Shown in pieces: positions 37,064 to 46,972 of a stretch of DNA of 64,000 nt. The translations under genes and the position numbers were made by a program. Below the pieces are notes generated by a model. It made no database searches. It saw only the letters and a list, made by a program, of their open reading frames with translations, and was not told the origin of the DNA. The DNA comes from Paracoccus marinus (GTDB lineage: Bacteria; Pseudomonadota; Alphaproteobacteria; Rhodobacterales; Rhodobacteraceae): assembly GCF_007018965.1 (NCBI RefSeq), contig NZ_VJYZ01000004.1, positions 310,001-374,000 of the forward strand, read 5' to 3'. Position 1 is the first letter of the stretch, and each line of letters starts with the position of its first letter.

Positions 37064-37998
37064 GCCTGCACCCGCGGGGTTTCGGACACCAGGTTCATGA
37101 AGATCTCTTCCAGGCTGGATTGGGTGGTGGAAATGTCGCGCACGCCGATCCCCTGCCCGGCAAGGTCGCCCAGCAGGCGCGCGATCCCGGTGCGCTCGGC
37201 CCGGGTGTCGTAGTCGAAGGTCAGGCGGCCGCCGCCGTCGTCCAGCGCAAGGCCCGGCCGCGCCAGATCGGGCGGCAGCGCGCGCAGGGGCGTGTCCAGT
37301 TCGATCACCAGCGTCTTGCGGCCGAACTCTCCCATCATCTCGGCCTTGGGCTGGATCAGAGCCAGCTTGCCCTTGTCGATGACGCCGATCCGGTCGGCCA
37401 TGTCCTCGGCTTCCTCGAGGTAGTGGGTGGTCAGGATGATGGTGACGCCGCGGCGGCGCAGGTCGCGCACGACCTCCCACATCTCGCGGCGCAGGACGAC
37501 GTCCACGCCGGCGGTCGGCTCGTCCAGGAACAGGACCTTGGGGCGGTGCGACAGCGCCTTGGCGATCAGCACACGCCGCTTCATCCCGCCCGACAGCTCG
37601 CGCGTGGCCGCGCCGCGCTTGTCCCACAGCGCGAGGCTGCGCAGGACGGATTCGATATGCGCGTCGTCCGGCGGCTCGCCGTAAAGGGCGCGGGTGTAGC
37701 GGACGGAATCGATCACCTTCTCGAACGGGTCGAGCGCGATTTCCTGGGGGACGAGGCCGATCAACCTGCGCGCCGCGCGCCAGTCGGTGCGGACATCATG
37801 GCCGCCCACCCGGACGCTGCCGGACGTGGGCACCACCAGCCCGCAGATGATTGAGATGAGGGTCGTCTTGCCCGCGCCGTTCGGGCCGAGCAGGGCGAGG
37901 ATCTCGCCCTCGCGGATCGACAGCGACACGTCGTCGAGCGCCTTGGTGCCGCTGCCGTAGCGCTTCGACAGGTTCTCGATCCGGATGATCTCGGTCAT
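37060..37998 (-). CDS. ABC-2 type transport ATP-binding protein
   Basis: This 312-aa ATPase has Walker [16 protein letters not shown], the Q-loop [11 protein letters not shown], the signature [16 protein letters not shown], Walker [13 protein letters not shown] and the switch His in [17 protein letters not shown] roughly 80-residue C-terminal extension follows, as in NatA/YadG-type exporters. It forms a half-transporter pair with the following permease. The ribosome site and start segment AAGGATATTTCCCATG contains the GGATATTTCC element also seen at 7561 and after serC. Confidence 0.92.
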   Translation of the reverse strand: MTEIIRIENLSKRYGSGTKALDDVSLSIREGEILALLGPNGAGKTTLISIICGLVVPTSGSVRVGGHDVRTDWRAARRLIGLVPQEIALDPFEKVIDSVRYTRALYGEPPDDAHIESVLRSLALWDKRGAATRELSGGMKRRVLIAKALSHRPKVLFLDEPTAGVDVVLRREMWEVVRDLRRRGVTIILTTHYLEEAEDMADRIGVIDKGKLALIQPKAEMMGEFGRKTLVIELDTPLRALPPDLARPGLALDDGGGRLTFDYDTRAERTGIARLLGDLAGQGIGVRDISTTQSSLEEIFMNLVSETPRVQA

Positions 37999-38144
37999 GG
38001 GAAATATCCTTGAGCGGGCGGCGCTTGGGACAGCCCGCCCGTGGGGACGACATAGGTGCGGGACCGCGCCGGGTTCAAGACGCGGCGTCGCCGATCACGA
38101 TGCATGGCGGGTTCCCGCCCGGCGCGCGATGAACGCGGGCGTGG

Positions 38145-38172
38145 GCGCGATCAGGCCCCGGTCAGGTTCCGA

Positions 38173-38177
<5 letters not shown>
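38145..38177. repeat. 11-base triplet repeat across the tdh stop codon
   Basis: Three consecutive 11-base units end in CGATCAGG, CGGTCAGG and CGATCAGG (plus strand). On the coding strand each begins CCTGA, so each holds a TGA. The one at 38175-38173 is the real tdh stop. Confidence 0.75.
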
Positions 38178-39206
<1,029 letters not shown>

Positions 39207-39210
<4 letters not shown>

Positions 39211-40391
39211 TGGATCACCCCCAATTCGCGGCCCGTGTCGATGAAGGCCGCGATGGCGGCGGTCAGGTCGGCGTCGCTGTGACCGGCCGACATCTGGGTG
39301 CGGATGCGGGCCTGACCGCGCGGCACGACCGGAAAGGAAAAGCCGGTGACGTAGACGCCGCGTTCGAGCATCCGCGCGGCGAAGTCGCCCGCGAGCCGCG
39401 CGTCGCCGATCATCACCGGGATGATCGGATGCCCCGCGCCGCCAAGGGTGAAGCCCGCCGCGCCCATCTCGTCCCGGAACCGGGCCGCGTTCGCATCCAG
39501 CCGCGCGCGCAGGTCGTCGCCCGCTTCCGCAAGGTCGATCGCGGTCAGCGAGGCGGCCGTGATCATCGGCGCCAGCGCGTTGGAAAACAGATACGGCCGC
39601 GACCGCTGCCGCAGCATCGCCACCACCGCCGAAGGCCCCGCGACATAGCCGCCCGACGCCCCGCCCAGCGCCTTGCCCAGCGTCCCGGTCAGCACCGCCA
39701 CCCGGTCCGCCACGCCGTGCAGCGCGGGCGTGCCGCGCCCCTGCGGACCGGTCAGGCCGACCGCATGGCTGTCGTCCACCACCACGGTCGCGTCATGACG
39801 TTCGGCCAGGTCGCAGATCGCGGGCAGGTTGGCGATGATGCCGTCCATCGAGAACACGCCGTCCGTCACGATCACCCGGGTCCGCGCGTCCGCCGCCTGC
39901 TTCAGGCAGCTTTCCAGTTCCGCCATGTCGTTGTTGGCGTAGCGCAGCCGTTTCGCCTTGCACAGCCGCACCCCGTCGATGATCGAGGCGTGGTTCAGTG
40001 CGTCCGAGATGATCGCGTCCTCCTCGCCCAGGATCGTCTCGAACAGGCCGGTGTTGGCGTCGAAGCAGGACGAATACAGCACCGCGTCCTCGGTCCCGAG
40101 CCAGCGCGCGATCCGCGCTTCCAGCGCCTTGTGATCTTCCTGCGTGCCGCAGATGAACCGGACCGAGGCCATGCCGTAGCCGTAGCGGTCCAGCGCCGCC
40201 TTGCCCGCAGCGATCAGGTCGGGGTGGTTCGCCAGCCCCAGGTAGTTGTTGGCGCAGAAGTTCAGGACCGACCCGCCCGGCGCGACGTCGATCCGCCCCG
40301 CCTGCATCGAGGTGATGACCCGCTCGGGCTTCCAAAGCCCGTCGGCGCGGATCTGGTCCAGTTCGTCGGCCAGCCTGTCGGTCAGGGTCAT
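39207..40391 (-). CDS. kbl: 2-amino-3-ketobutyrate CoA ligase (glycine C-acetyltransferase)
   Basis: This 394-aa PLP enzyme of the alpha-oxoamine synthase family cleaves 2-amino-3-ketobutyrate with CoA to glycine and acetyl-CoA. Signatures are [68 protein letters not shown] and [17 protein letters not shown] with the PLP lysine. AAAGGAA precedes the ATG. It is the first gene of kbl-tdh. The leader between it and the GST gene contains strong short palindromes. Confidence 0.95.
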
Positions 40392-40402
40392 CGTCGGTTC
40401 CT

Positions 40403-40432
40403 TTGCGCACGCAAGCGCGGGCGGTCCGCCCG
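40403..40432 (-). promoter_or_regulatory. palindromes in the kbl-tdh leader
   Basis: CGGGCGG-T-CCGCCCG (40418-40432) is a near-perfect 15-base palindrome. TTGCG-CA-CGCAA (40403-40414) forms a second small hairpin next to the kbl ribosome site. They could be an operator and a translational hairpin; there is no link to a known regulator. Confidence 0.35.
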
Positions 40433-40458
40433 TCGCGCACCGACTTTCTGCCCCTTGG

Positions 40459-40489
40459 GCCGCCCCGGCAAGTCGATTTGCGGGGCGGC
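40459..40489 (-). terminator. hairpin after the GST gene
   Basis: GCCGCCCC and GGGGCGGC form an 8-base stem, extended inside by GCA/TGC after a one-base bulge, with loop AGTCGATT. It lies 17 bases past the GST stop. There is no T-run, so it may terminate only weakly. Confidence 0.45.
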
Positions 40490-40505
40490 GGCGGGTTCGG
40501 GCGGA

Positions 40506-41231
40506 TCAGGCGGCCGGCGCGGCCCCGAAGCGGTCGATCACCTCGGCCAGCGCGACATGGCCGCGAAAGGCGCCGGTTCCGCTGTCGGGGGCCGCCCCGC
40601 CCGCCTCGATCGCGGTGGCGAAGATGACGGCCGGCTCCGCCTCGATCCGCGCCCGAAGCGCCGAGAGCTTCGGCCAGCGGGTCCGGTCGGCGACGCTGTG
40701 GACATCCAGCCAGCGCGCCACCCCGATCAGAAGCCCGTCCGCAAGCGTCGGGCGGTCGCCGGCCAGGAACGTCGTATCGCCGATCGTGGCTTCGAGCTGG
40801 TCGTGCCGCTTTGTCACCCATTCGCGCCCCAGCGCCTTGAGCGCGGCGCGCGTTTCGGGGGCGGGATCGCCCGCCATTTCCAGTTCCTGCCAAAGCGGCG
40901 CGAATGCGGCTGTGAAGCCGGTGTTGATGAACGCCATCAGCCGGTGCATCCGGTCCGCCTGCGGCGACAGCGGATCAAAGCTGATCCGCCGCCCGTCGTC
41001 GCGCGCCTCGAGCCAGGCTGCGATGGCCATCGTTTCGGTCACGACGCGGCCGTCCGGGTCGACGAAGGCGGGCGTTTCCACCCGTGGATTGAGCCGCAGA
41101 TAAGGCGGCTCGCGCATCTCGCCCAGCATGTCCACCCGGCAAAGCCGGTAGGGTCTGCCCAGCCATTCAAGGGCCGCGACAAGCCCCATGGAACTGCCGG
41201 CGGGGAAACCATAGATCAGGATCGGGTCCAT
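40506..41231 (-). CDS. glutathione S-transferase-family protein
   Basis: This 241-aa protein has an N-terminal thioredoxin-like half (DPILIYGFPAGSSMGLVAAL, NPRVETPAFVDPDGRVVTET with the cis-Pro and the ET glutathione-binding pair) and a C-terminal all-helical half (DRPTLADGLLIGVARWLDV, with the N-capping box Asp). The residue at the usual catalytic position is in PAGSSMG, suggesting a serine-type GST. It is divergent from an HxlR regulator with palindromes between them, so induction by an electrophile or quinone is a reasonable inference. GGAG lies upstream of the ATG at 41231. Confidence 0.85.
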   Translation of the reverse strand: MDPILIYGFPAGSSMGLVAALEWLGRPYRLCRVDMLGEMREPPYLRLNPRVETPAFVDPDGRVVTETMAIAAWLEARDDGRRISFDPLSPQADRMHRLMAFINTGFTAAFAPLWQELEMAGDPAPETRAALKALGREWVTKRHDQLEATIGDTTFLAGDRPTLADGLLIGVARWLDVHSVADRTRWPKLSALRARIEAEPAVIFATAIEAGGAAPDSGTGAFRGHVALAEVIDRFGAAPAA

Positions 41232-41257
41232 TCGCTTGCTCCGGTATACAGGACGAT

Positions 41258-41316
41258 GTTCGGAACGAACCGCTAGTGGACCCGGCGAATATTGGAAATT
41301 ACGCACCTTTTCGTAA
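41258..41316. promoter_or_regulatory. palindromes between the GST and HxlR genes
   Basis: GTTCG-GAA-CGAAC (41258-41270) and TTACG-N8-CGTAA (41299-41316) are inverted repeats in the 100-base divergent gap. TTAC/GTAA half-sites are typical of winged-helix HxlR regulators. The second site is right before the regulator start, fitting autorepression; the first is placed to control the GST. Confidence 0.55.
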
Positions 41317-41330
41317 CCATGGGGCCCGCG

Positions 41331-41693
41331 ATGAAGACGCTCGTTTCCCGCTGCCCGATCGAGGAAGCGATGCAGGTGCTGAGCGGCCGCTGGCCGACGC
41401 TGCTGCTGTATTACCTGAAAGACGGGACCAAGCGGTTCAGCGATCTTCAGCGCGACAATCCGACGATCTCGCCCAAGATGCTGGCGCTGGAACTGCGCAA
41501 GCTGGAAAGCGCGGGCATCGTGCAGCGGACCGAGTTCGGCGGCTATCCGCTGCGGGTGGATTACCTGCTGACCCCGGCGGGGCTGCGCTTGGTGCCGCTG
41601 ATCGACGCGCTTGGCGCGTGGTGGGAAGGGGTCGCCGAACCGGGTCCTGCGGCGGCGGCGGGGGTGCCGCAGGACGGCGCGCCGGCCCGGTGA
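41331..41693 (+). CDS. HxlR-family transcriptional regulator
   Basis: This 120-aa winged-helix protein has the HxlR core CPIEEAMQVLSGRWPTLLLYYL, the recognition region RFSDLQRDNPTISPKMLALEL, and the wing IVQRTEFGGYPLRVDYLLTPAG. Cys7 near the N-terminus sits at the position of the redox-sensing cysteine of YodB/HypR-type members. The ATG at 41331 is preferred; 41319 would add four residues. It is divergent from a GST, a common arrangement for a thiol-stress switch. Confidence 0.87.
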   Translation: MKTLVSRCPIEEAMQVLSGRWPTLLLYYLKDGTKRFSDLQRDNPTISPKMLALELRKLESAGIVQRTEFGGYPLRVDYLLTPAGLRLVPLIDALGAWWEGVAEPGPAAAAGVPQDGAPAR

Positions 41694-41729
41694 CCGGCGC
41701 GCCCTGACTTTGCGCGCGCTGGCGGCGGC

Positions 41730-43955
41730 TCAGGCGGCCAGCAGCGGATCGAACACGACCTCTCCGTTCAGGATGACGTCGATGCCAGCGCCGCCGGTCA
41801 GGATGTCGGTGCCCGCGCCGCCGTCCAGCACGTCCGCGCCCGCGCCGCCGAAGCATACGTCGTCGCCCGCACCCGCCGCGATCACGTCGTCGCCGCCGTC
41901 GCCCGACAGCACGTCGTTGCCCCCGCTTCCGAAGATCACGTCGCGCCCGTTCCCGCCCTGAACGAACAGCTGCATCCCGCCAAGACCCGAGGCGTCCAGC
42001 GTGTCGTCGCCGTCGAGCCCGCGGAACTGGACCTGGTCGAGGCTATCGAAGCCCACGATCCGCACGGTCGCCCCCAGCCCGTCCACCACGATCGCGTCGC
42101 CGTCCATGCGGATCACCACGTGATCGTCGCCCGCCGTCCCCGCGACCGTCACCAGGTCGGCCGCGCCGTCGGGACCCGACAGGTCGATCACCACCTCGTC
42201 CACGGTCGTCGGGGCGAGATCGCGCACCGTCACCTCGTCCGTGCCGTAGCCCAAGTGGAGCTCCAGCCGCTCCACGGTCTCGGTAAGCAGCCGTGCCGTC
42301 GCGGTCGAGCCGCCGGGCAGGATCGCCTGCGCGGTCATCACCGCGTCGGTGCCCACGGCGGCGATCTCGATCGCCTCGTCGACGGCCGCGCCGACGAAGT
42401 CGAAGCTGTCGATGCCCGCCCCGCCCGCGACCTCGTCGTTGCCGTCGCCGGGGTTCCAGGTGAAGCGGTCGTCGCCGTCGCCCAGGATCGCGCCGTCGTC
42501 GCCAAGCCCGCCGCTGACGCTGTCGTCGCCGCCGTCGCTGGCGATCACGTCGTCGCCCGCGCCGCCCAGCACCACGTCGGCCCCTTGGCTGCCAAATACG
42601 AAGTCCTGCCCCGCGCCCCCGTCCAGCACCAGATGCACCTGCCCCGCCGCCACGTCGCGGGCGCGGATGAAGTCGGTGCCGCCGCCGCCCTGCACGGTCA
42701 GGGTGTCGATCGCCTCGGCCCCGAACACGTCCACCGATGCGTGCAGCCCGTCCACCGTCACCAGCGAGCCGCCGCCGCTGGCGATGTCGATCTGTTCGCC
42801 GGCGGTCCCGCCCTCGACCGTCACCGCGTCGGCGGCGCCGTCGCCCGCAAGGCCGGGCAGCGACATCGCCACCTCGACCGAGCGGACGGTGCTGCCGGTC
42901 ATGTCGCCCAGCGAGATGGCGTCCGCGCCCCCGAAGGCGCGGATCGTCACCGCCTCGATCGAGGTCATGTCCATGCGGATGTTGCCCAGGTCGCGGGTCA
43001 GGACCGCCTGCGCCGCCGCCGCCGTCAGGCGGAACGTCTCTGCCGCGGCGAAGCCGTTGAAGACCAGCGCGTCGCGGCCGCCATTGCCGTCCACGACGTC
43101 GCTGCCGTCGCCGTTGTCCCAGGCGAACACGTCGTCGCCCGCGCCCAGCCATGCCCGGTCGTTGCCCCGCCCGCCGCTGACGAAGTCGCGCCCGGCCCCG
43201 CCGCGCAGCATGTCGTCGCCGCCGCCGCTTGCGATCACGTCGTCGCCCGCGCCCGCATCCACGTCGAGGCGCAGGGTCAGGTCGCGGCTGGCCGCCAGGT
43301 TGTCCGCGCCGCCGCCCGCGTGGAACGCGATGGTGTCGCCCGCATCGCCCCCGTCGATCCCGACGAAAACCGGCAGCCCCAGGATCGCGGCGCCGCCGTT
43401 CTGGCCCAGGATCGACACGAAGCTGTCGCCGCTGCCGTCCGACAGCTCGACCCGGTCGGCCGCGCCGTCGCCCGCATGCGAGCCCTTGACGCCCGACAGG
43501 TCGATCCTGAGTTCCTCGACCGCCGAGCCCTTCAGCCCCTGCCCCACGCGAACCACGTCGACGCCGCCGCCCGCGAACAGGTCGATGCGCTCGACCCCGG
43601 TCATGCGCATGGCGATGGCGCCCACGTCGCGGTCGAACCGGGTGGTGCCGTTCGCGTGCGCCAGCTGGAACGTCTCGTCCGCGCCGTTGCCGTCGAAGGC
43701 GAGCGTGTCGAACCCGCCCTGCCCGAACACGGTGTCGCTGCCGTCGCCGGGGGCCCAGCCGAAGACGTCGCGGCCGGTCCCCAGCGCCGCGGTGTCGTCG
43801 CCCCGCCCGCCCGCGACGATGTCGTCGCCGCCGCGCGCCAGGATCAGGTCGTCGCCCGCGCCCGGGCTGGGGTCGGGCCCCAGCACCGCCACGCCGGGCG
43901 TGATGAGGCCGGGCGCGATCGTGTCCGCGTCGTTGCTGCCGATGAAAGTGGTCAT
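41730..43955 (-). CDS. large RTX calcium-binding repeat protein without enzymatic domain
   Basis: This 741-aa protein begins MTTFIGSNDADTIAPG, directly in repeat-like sequence. It consists of several blocks of GGxGxD repeats (for example GGAGDDVIASDGGDDSVSGG) separated by regular roughly 60-residue beta-rich linkers with a recurring pattern AAETFRLTAAA..VLTRDLGNI..MTSIEAVTIRAFGGAD. It shows no catalytic motif and no Sec signal, so type I export and a structural or adhesive surface role are inferred. Calcium would fold it outside the cell. GAGGAT lies before the ATG at 43955. No exporter gene is adjacent. Confidence 0.85.
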   Translation of the reverse strand: MTTFIGSNDADTIAPGLITPGVAVLGPDPSPGAGDDLILARGGDDIVAGGRGDDTAALGTGRDVFGWAPGDGSDTVFGQGGFDTLAFDGNGADETFQLAHANGTTRFDRDVGAIAMRMTGVERIDLFAGGGVDVVRVGQGLKGSAVEELRIDLSGVKGSHAGDGAADRVELSDGSGDSFVSILGQNGGAAILGLPVFVGIDGGDAGDTIAFHAGGGADNLAASRDLTLRLDVDAGAGDDVIASGGGDDMLRGGAGRDFVSGGRGNDRAWLGAGDDVFAWDNGDGSDVVDGNGGRDALVFNGFAAAETFRLTAAAAQAVLTRDLGNIRMDMTSIEAVTIRAFGGADAISLGDMTGSTVRSVEVAMSLPGLAGDGAADAVTVEGGTAGEQIDIASGGGSLVTVDGLHASVDVFGAEAIDTLTVQGGGGTDFIRARDVAAGQVHLVLDGGAGQDFVFGSQGADVVLGGAGDDVIASDGGDDSVSGGLGDDGAILGDGDDRFTWNPGDGNDEVAGGAGIDSFDFVGAAVDEAIEIAAVGTDAVMTAQAILPGGSTATARLLTETVERLELHLGYGTDEVTVRDLAPTTVDEVVIDLSGPDGAADLVTVAGTAGDDHVVIRMDGDAIVVDGLGATVRIVGFDSLDQVQFRGLDGDDTLDASGLGGMQLFVQGGNGRDVIFGSGGNDVLSGDGGDDVIAAGAGDDVCFGGAGADVLDGGAGTDILTGGAGIDVILNGEVVFDPLLAA

Positions 43956-43986
43956 GTTATCCTCGTCTGGTTGGGTTGGTGTGAAA

Positions 43987-44613
43987 TCAGGTGACGGGAA
44001 GGTCGCGCAGGCCGCCGATCTCGGCCCGTTCAAGGACGCACAGGCCCAAGGGCACGCGGCCCCCGAGGCGGCGCAGATGGCCCACGAACTGGCCCATCCG
44101 CAGGTTGCGGCGCACCTGCCAGGGCACGCTGCGGCCCGGCACGCACCGGAAGCCGTGGCGTTCGTAGATCGGGATGTTGGCCCGCCCGGTGATGACGTGC
44201 AGGCGGCGGTTTTCCTGCGCCAGCAGGGTGCCGATCAGCGCCGTGCCGATGCCCCGTCCGCGATGGCTGGGCGCCACGACCAGCGACCCGAACTCACGCG
44301 AGCCGTCGCGGTGCAGGCGCACCTGCGCCGCGCCCACGACCCGCTCGCCGGTGCAGGCGACGACAAAGGCCGGATAGCGCAGGTCGGTCGGGTTCAGCGC
44401 CTCGGCCCGCACCAGCGCGCGGATCGCGGGCTCGTCGTCGGGCCGCGCGCGGCGCAGCGTCCAGTCGGCGCCGGTCACGGGAATGGGAGCGGAAATGGGG
44501 GCGAAACGGGTGTCGTCGGCTGTCTGGCGCGCGACCCGTGCGGACTGCGCGCCGCGCGATGGGTCGGGGCCGAAGAACGACGGGTAGTCGAAGACGGACG
44601 GGCGGCCGCGCAT
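43987..44613 (-). CDS. GNAT-family N-acetyltransferase
   Basis: This 208-aa protein has an approximately 45-residue N-terminal extension, then a GNAT domain: DWTLRRARPDDEPAIRALVR, VVGAAQVRLHRDGSREFGSLVVAPS, the acetyl-CoA loop HRGRGIGTALIGTLLAQ, and IPIYERHGFRCV. The final part (GQFVGHLRRLGGRVPLGL) is unusual for the family. The substrate is unknown. It lies three bases after the small membrane gene and is probably co-transcribed with it. Confidence 0.82.
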   Translation of the reverse strand: MRGRPSVFDYPSFFGPDPSRGAQSARVARQTADDTRFAPISAPIPVTGADWTLRRARPDDEPAIRALVRAEALNPTDLRYPAFVVACTGERVVGAAQVRLHRDGSREFGSLVVAPSHRGRGIGTALIGTLLAQENRRLHVITGRANIPIYERHGFRCVPGRSVPWQVRRNLRMGQFVGHLRRLGGRVPLGLCVLERAEIGGLRDLPVT

Positions 44614-44615
44614 GG

Positions 44616-45029
44616 CTACCACCCCGGCGAGGGCTGGCCACCGGCCGCCCCCGCCCCTTCCCGGCCCGCATCGCGCAGGACGACCGCGAGGAACAGCGCC
44701 ATGCTCGCAAGCGAAAGCAGCGCGCCCGCCGAGATGACCCACAGGAACGCGGTGTCGCCGGTCAGGAACTCATAGGCGAGCCCGCCGGTCATCAGCGGGA
44801 ACCCGGCCGCGCCGCAGCCGACCTGCGCCCAGCCAAGGCGCGTGTCGCCGCGCCGCGCGCCGCGATGGTACAGGCCGTAAAGCGCCATCGTCACCCAGCC
44901 CAGCAGGTTGATGTGGGCGTGGACGGGCGCCAGCGTGAAGTCCTGCCGGATGCCCATGAAGATGCCGAGGCTCATGCCTGAAAGCGCGGCCAGCGCCGCC
45001 GTGCCGAAGCAGAAGATTGGTATTCTCAT
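44616..45029 (-). CDS. small four-helix membrane protein with HAHxNLLGW motif
   Basis: This 137-aa protein has about four helices. HAHINLLGWVTMALYGLYH is the distinctive segment; His-x-His followed by NLLGW resembles heme-copper oxidase subunit I helices, and such short proteins are often labelled cytochrome-c-oxidase-like. With two close histidines it could bind heme or metal, but this is inferred. The start at 45029 follows from hydrophobicity; the last 20 residues are Gly/Ala-rich. It is divergent from the BTAD regulator, which may control it. Confidence 0.7.
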   Translation of the reverse strand: MRIPIFCFGTAALAALSGMSLGIFMGIRQDFTLAPVHAHINLLGWVTMALYGLYHRGARRGDTRLGWAQVGCGAAGFPLMTGGLAYEFLTGDTAFLWVISAGALLSLASMALFLAVVLRDAGREGAGAAGGQPSPGW

Positions 45030-45144
45030 TCGTCTCTGGTCCCCTGATGGTTCGGGGCCGCGCCGCCCTGTCCGCCGCTCGATGCGTCGGCCGGACGGTG
45101 GAAATTGCCCCCGGACCGCGTTTTGACGCCCGCGCGTGGGCGCG

Positions 45145-45186
45145 ATCGTGGTAAACATCGTGGTAGTTCGATCGTCCGACCGTGGT
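45145..45186 (+). promoter_or_regulatory. CGTGGT direct repeats upstream of the BTAD regulator
   Basis: ATCGTGGTA occurs at 45145 and 45157 (12-base period), and CGTGGTTT again at 45181, just before the start of the regulator. SARP/BTAD regulators bind short direct repeats spaced about one helical turn apart, so these are candidate autoregulatory sites. The region also serves the divergent membrane protein gene. Confidence 0.5.
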
Positions 45187-45205
45187 TTCTCGGGGACCTG
45201 TCCGC

Positions 45206-46933
45206 ATGCAGGCCGGCCATCATGTCGCCGCCGCTTCGACGCCGTTCCGCCTTGAGGTGCTGGGCGAGCTGCGCGTCCTGCGCGATGCGCGGCCGCTCGC
45301 GCTTCCGCGATCGAAAAAGACCCGGGCGCTGATCGGCTATCTTGCGCTGACGGCGCGACCGCACCGGCGCGAGCGGCTGTGCGAACTGTTCTGGGACCTG
45401 CCCGACGACCCCCGCGGGTCGCTGCGCTGGGCGCTGAGCAAGATGCGCCCGCTGCTCGACGACGACGACACGACGCGGGTGGCGGCCGACCGCGAGCGGG
45501 TGACGCTGGCGTTCGGCCCCGGCGAGGTGGACCTGCTGGCGATCCGCGACGCGCTGCGTCCCGACGCATCCGACCTGCCGGTGGACCGGCTGAAGGACGC
45601 CGCGAAGGCGCTGGCGCAGCCGCTTTGCGACGGGTTGGACATGCCGCAGCTCGACATCTACCAGGCGTGGCTGGTCGCCGAACGGGAAGAGGTGTTCCGC
45701 CTGCGCCTGCGGGTCCTCGAACGCATCACCTCGCGCTCGGCCGCGGGCGACATCGAGGCGCTGCGCTGGCTGCGCGACCGCCACGCAGCCGACCCCCTGT
45801 CGGCCGAGGCGGCGGGCCTTCTGGCGCGCAGCCTGCGCCGGATGGGGCGGATCGAGGACGCGGATGAGGTCGTCCGGCAGCACCGCGATCTGGCGCGAGC
45901 CTCGGGCCTGCGCGAGGTGCCGGACATCGGCGGCGGGCCGGCCGGGGTGTCGGGGCCGGCCGGGGTTTCGGGGACGCAGGGCGCCGCCGGGTCAGGCGTG
46001 GCCGGTCACGACCTTCCGACCGACGCCGTTTCCCGCCCGGTTGCTTTCCCCGCGCTCGATCCCGCCCCCGAACTCGAACGGATGCGGCGGCACCAGACCA
46101 TCGGCTTCTGCCAGTCCAACGACAACGTGCGGATCGCCTATGCCTGCGTCGGCGACGGGCCGCCGCTGGTCAAGGCCGCCAACTGGCTCAACCATCTGGA
46201 ACTCGACTGGCACAGCGTGATCTGGGGCCAGACCTTCCAGCGTCTCGCCCGCTCGCGCCGGTTCGTCCGCTACGACGAGCGCGGCAACGGCCTGTCGGAC
46301 TGGGACGTGGACGAGATCAGCTTCGAGGCGTTCGTGCGCGACCTGGAAACGGTGGCCGACGCGCTGGAACTGCCCCGGTTTCCGCTGCTCGGCATGTCGC
46401 AGGGCTGCGCGGTGTCCATCGCCTATGCGGTGCGCCATCCCGAACGGGTGTCGGCGCTGATCCTGATCGGCGGCTACGCGGCGGGCTGGCGGATTGGCGC
46501 GTCCGCCGAGGAACAGGAACGGCGCGAGGCGGTGATGACGCTGACCCGGCTGGGCTGGGGCACCAACAATTCGGCCTATCGCCACATCTTCAGCCAGACC
46601 TTCATGCCCGACGGGACGCCCGAGGAACTGGCGTGGTTCGACGACTTCCAGCGCCAGACGACCTCGCCCGAGAACGCGGTGCGGTTCCAGGACGCGTTCG
46701 GCGACATCGACGTGCGCCACATGCTGGCCTGCGTCCGGGCGCCGACGCTTGTCCTGCACGCGCGCCACGACCAGCGGATCACGCTGGAACAGGGGCGCGA
46801 GCTTGCGATCGGGATCCCCGGCGCGCGCTTCGTCCCGCTGGAAAGCCGCAGCCACATCATCCTGGGGCATGAACCCGCGTGGACCACCTGCATGGACGCG
46901 ATCGAACGGTTCCTGGCCGAGCTGGGGCTGTAG
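45206..46933 (+). CDS. SARP/BTAD transcriptional regulator fused to alpha/beta hydrolase
   Basis: This is a 575-aa fusion. Residues about 12-100 form an OmpR-like winged helix (FRLEVLGELRVLRDARPLAL, RERLCELFWDLPDDPRGSLR). Residues about 100-235 form the BTAD helical repeat region (LDIYQAWLVAEREEVFRLRL, DADEVVRQHRDLARASGLRE). A Gly/Pro-rich linker follows. From about 295 to the end is an alpha/beta hydrolase with nucleophile Ser398 in GMSQGCAVS, then VLHARHDQRIT (acid) and SRSHIILGHEPAW (His). The intact triad suggests it still binds or cleaves a small molecule that controls DNA binding. The ATG at 45206 is used; a GTG at 45182 is possible. Confidence 0.85.
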   Translation: MQAGHHVAAASTPFRLEVLGELRVLRDARPLALPRSKKTRALIGYLALTARPHRRERLCELFWDLPDDPRGSLRWALSKMRPLLDDDDTTRVAADRERVTLAFGPGEVDLLAIRDALRPDASDLPVDRLKDAAKALAQPLCDGLDMPQLDIYQAWLVAEREEVFRLRLRVLERITSRSAAGDIEALRWLRDRHAADPLSAEAAGLLARSLRRMGRIEDADEVVRQHRDLARASGLREVPDIGGGPAGVSGPAGVSGTQGAAGSGVAGHDLPTDAVSRPVAFPALDPAPELERMRRHQTIGFCQSNDNVRIAYACVGDGPPLVKAANWLNHLELDWHSVIWGQTFQRLARSRRFVRYDERGNGLSDWDVDEISFEAFVRDLETVADALELPRFPLLGMSQGCAVSIAYAVRHPERVSALILIGGYAAGWRIGASAEEQERREAVMTLTRLGWGTNNSAYRHIFSQTFMPDGTPEELAWFDDFQRQTTSPENAVRFQDAFGDIDVRHMLACVRAPTLVLHARHDQRITLEQGRELAIGIPGARFVPLESRSHIILGHEPAWTTCMDAIERFLAELGL

Positions 46934-46972
46934 CGGCCGATCATGCCCCTGCGGCCGGGCGGGCCGGGTCGC

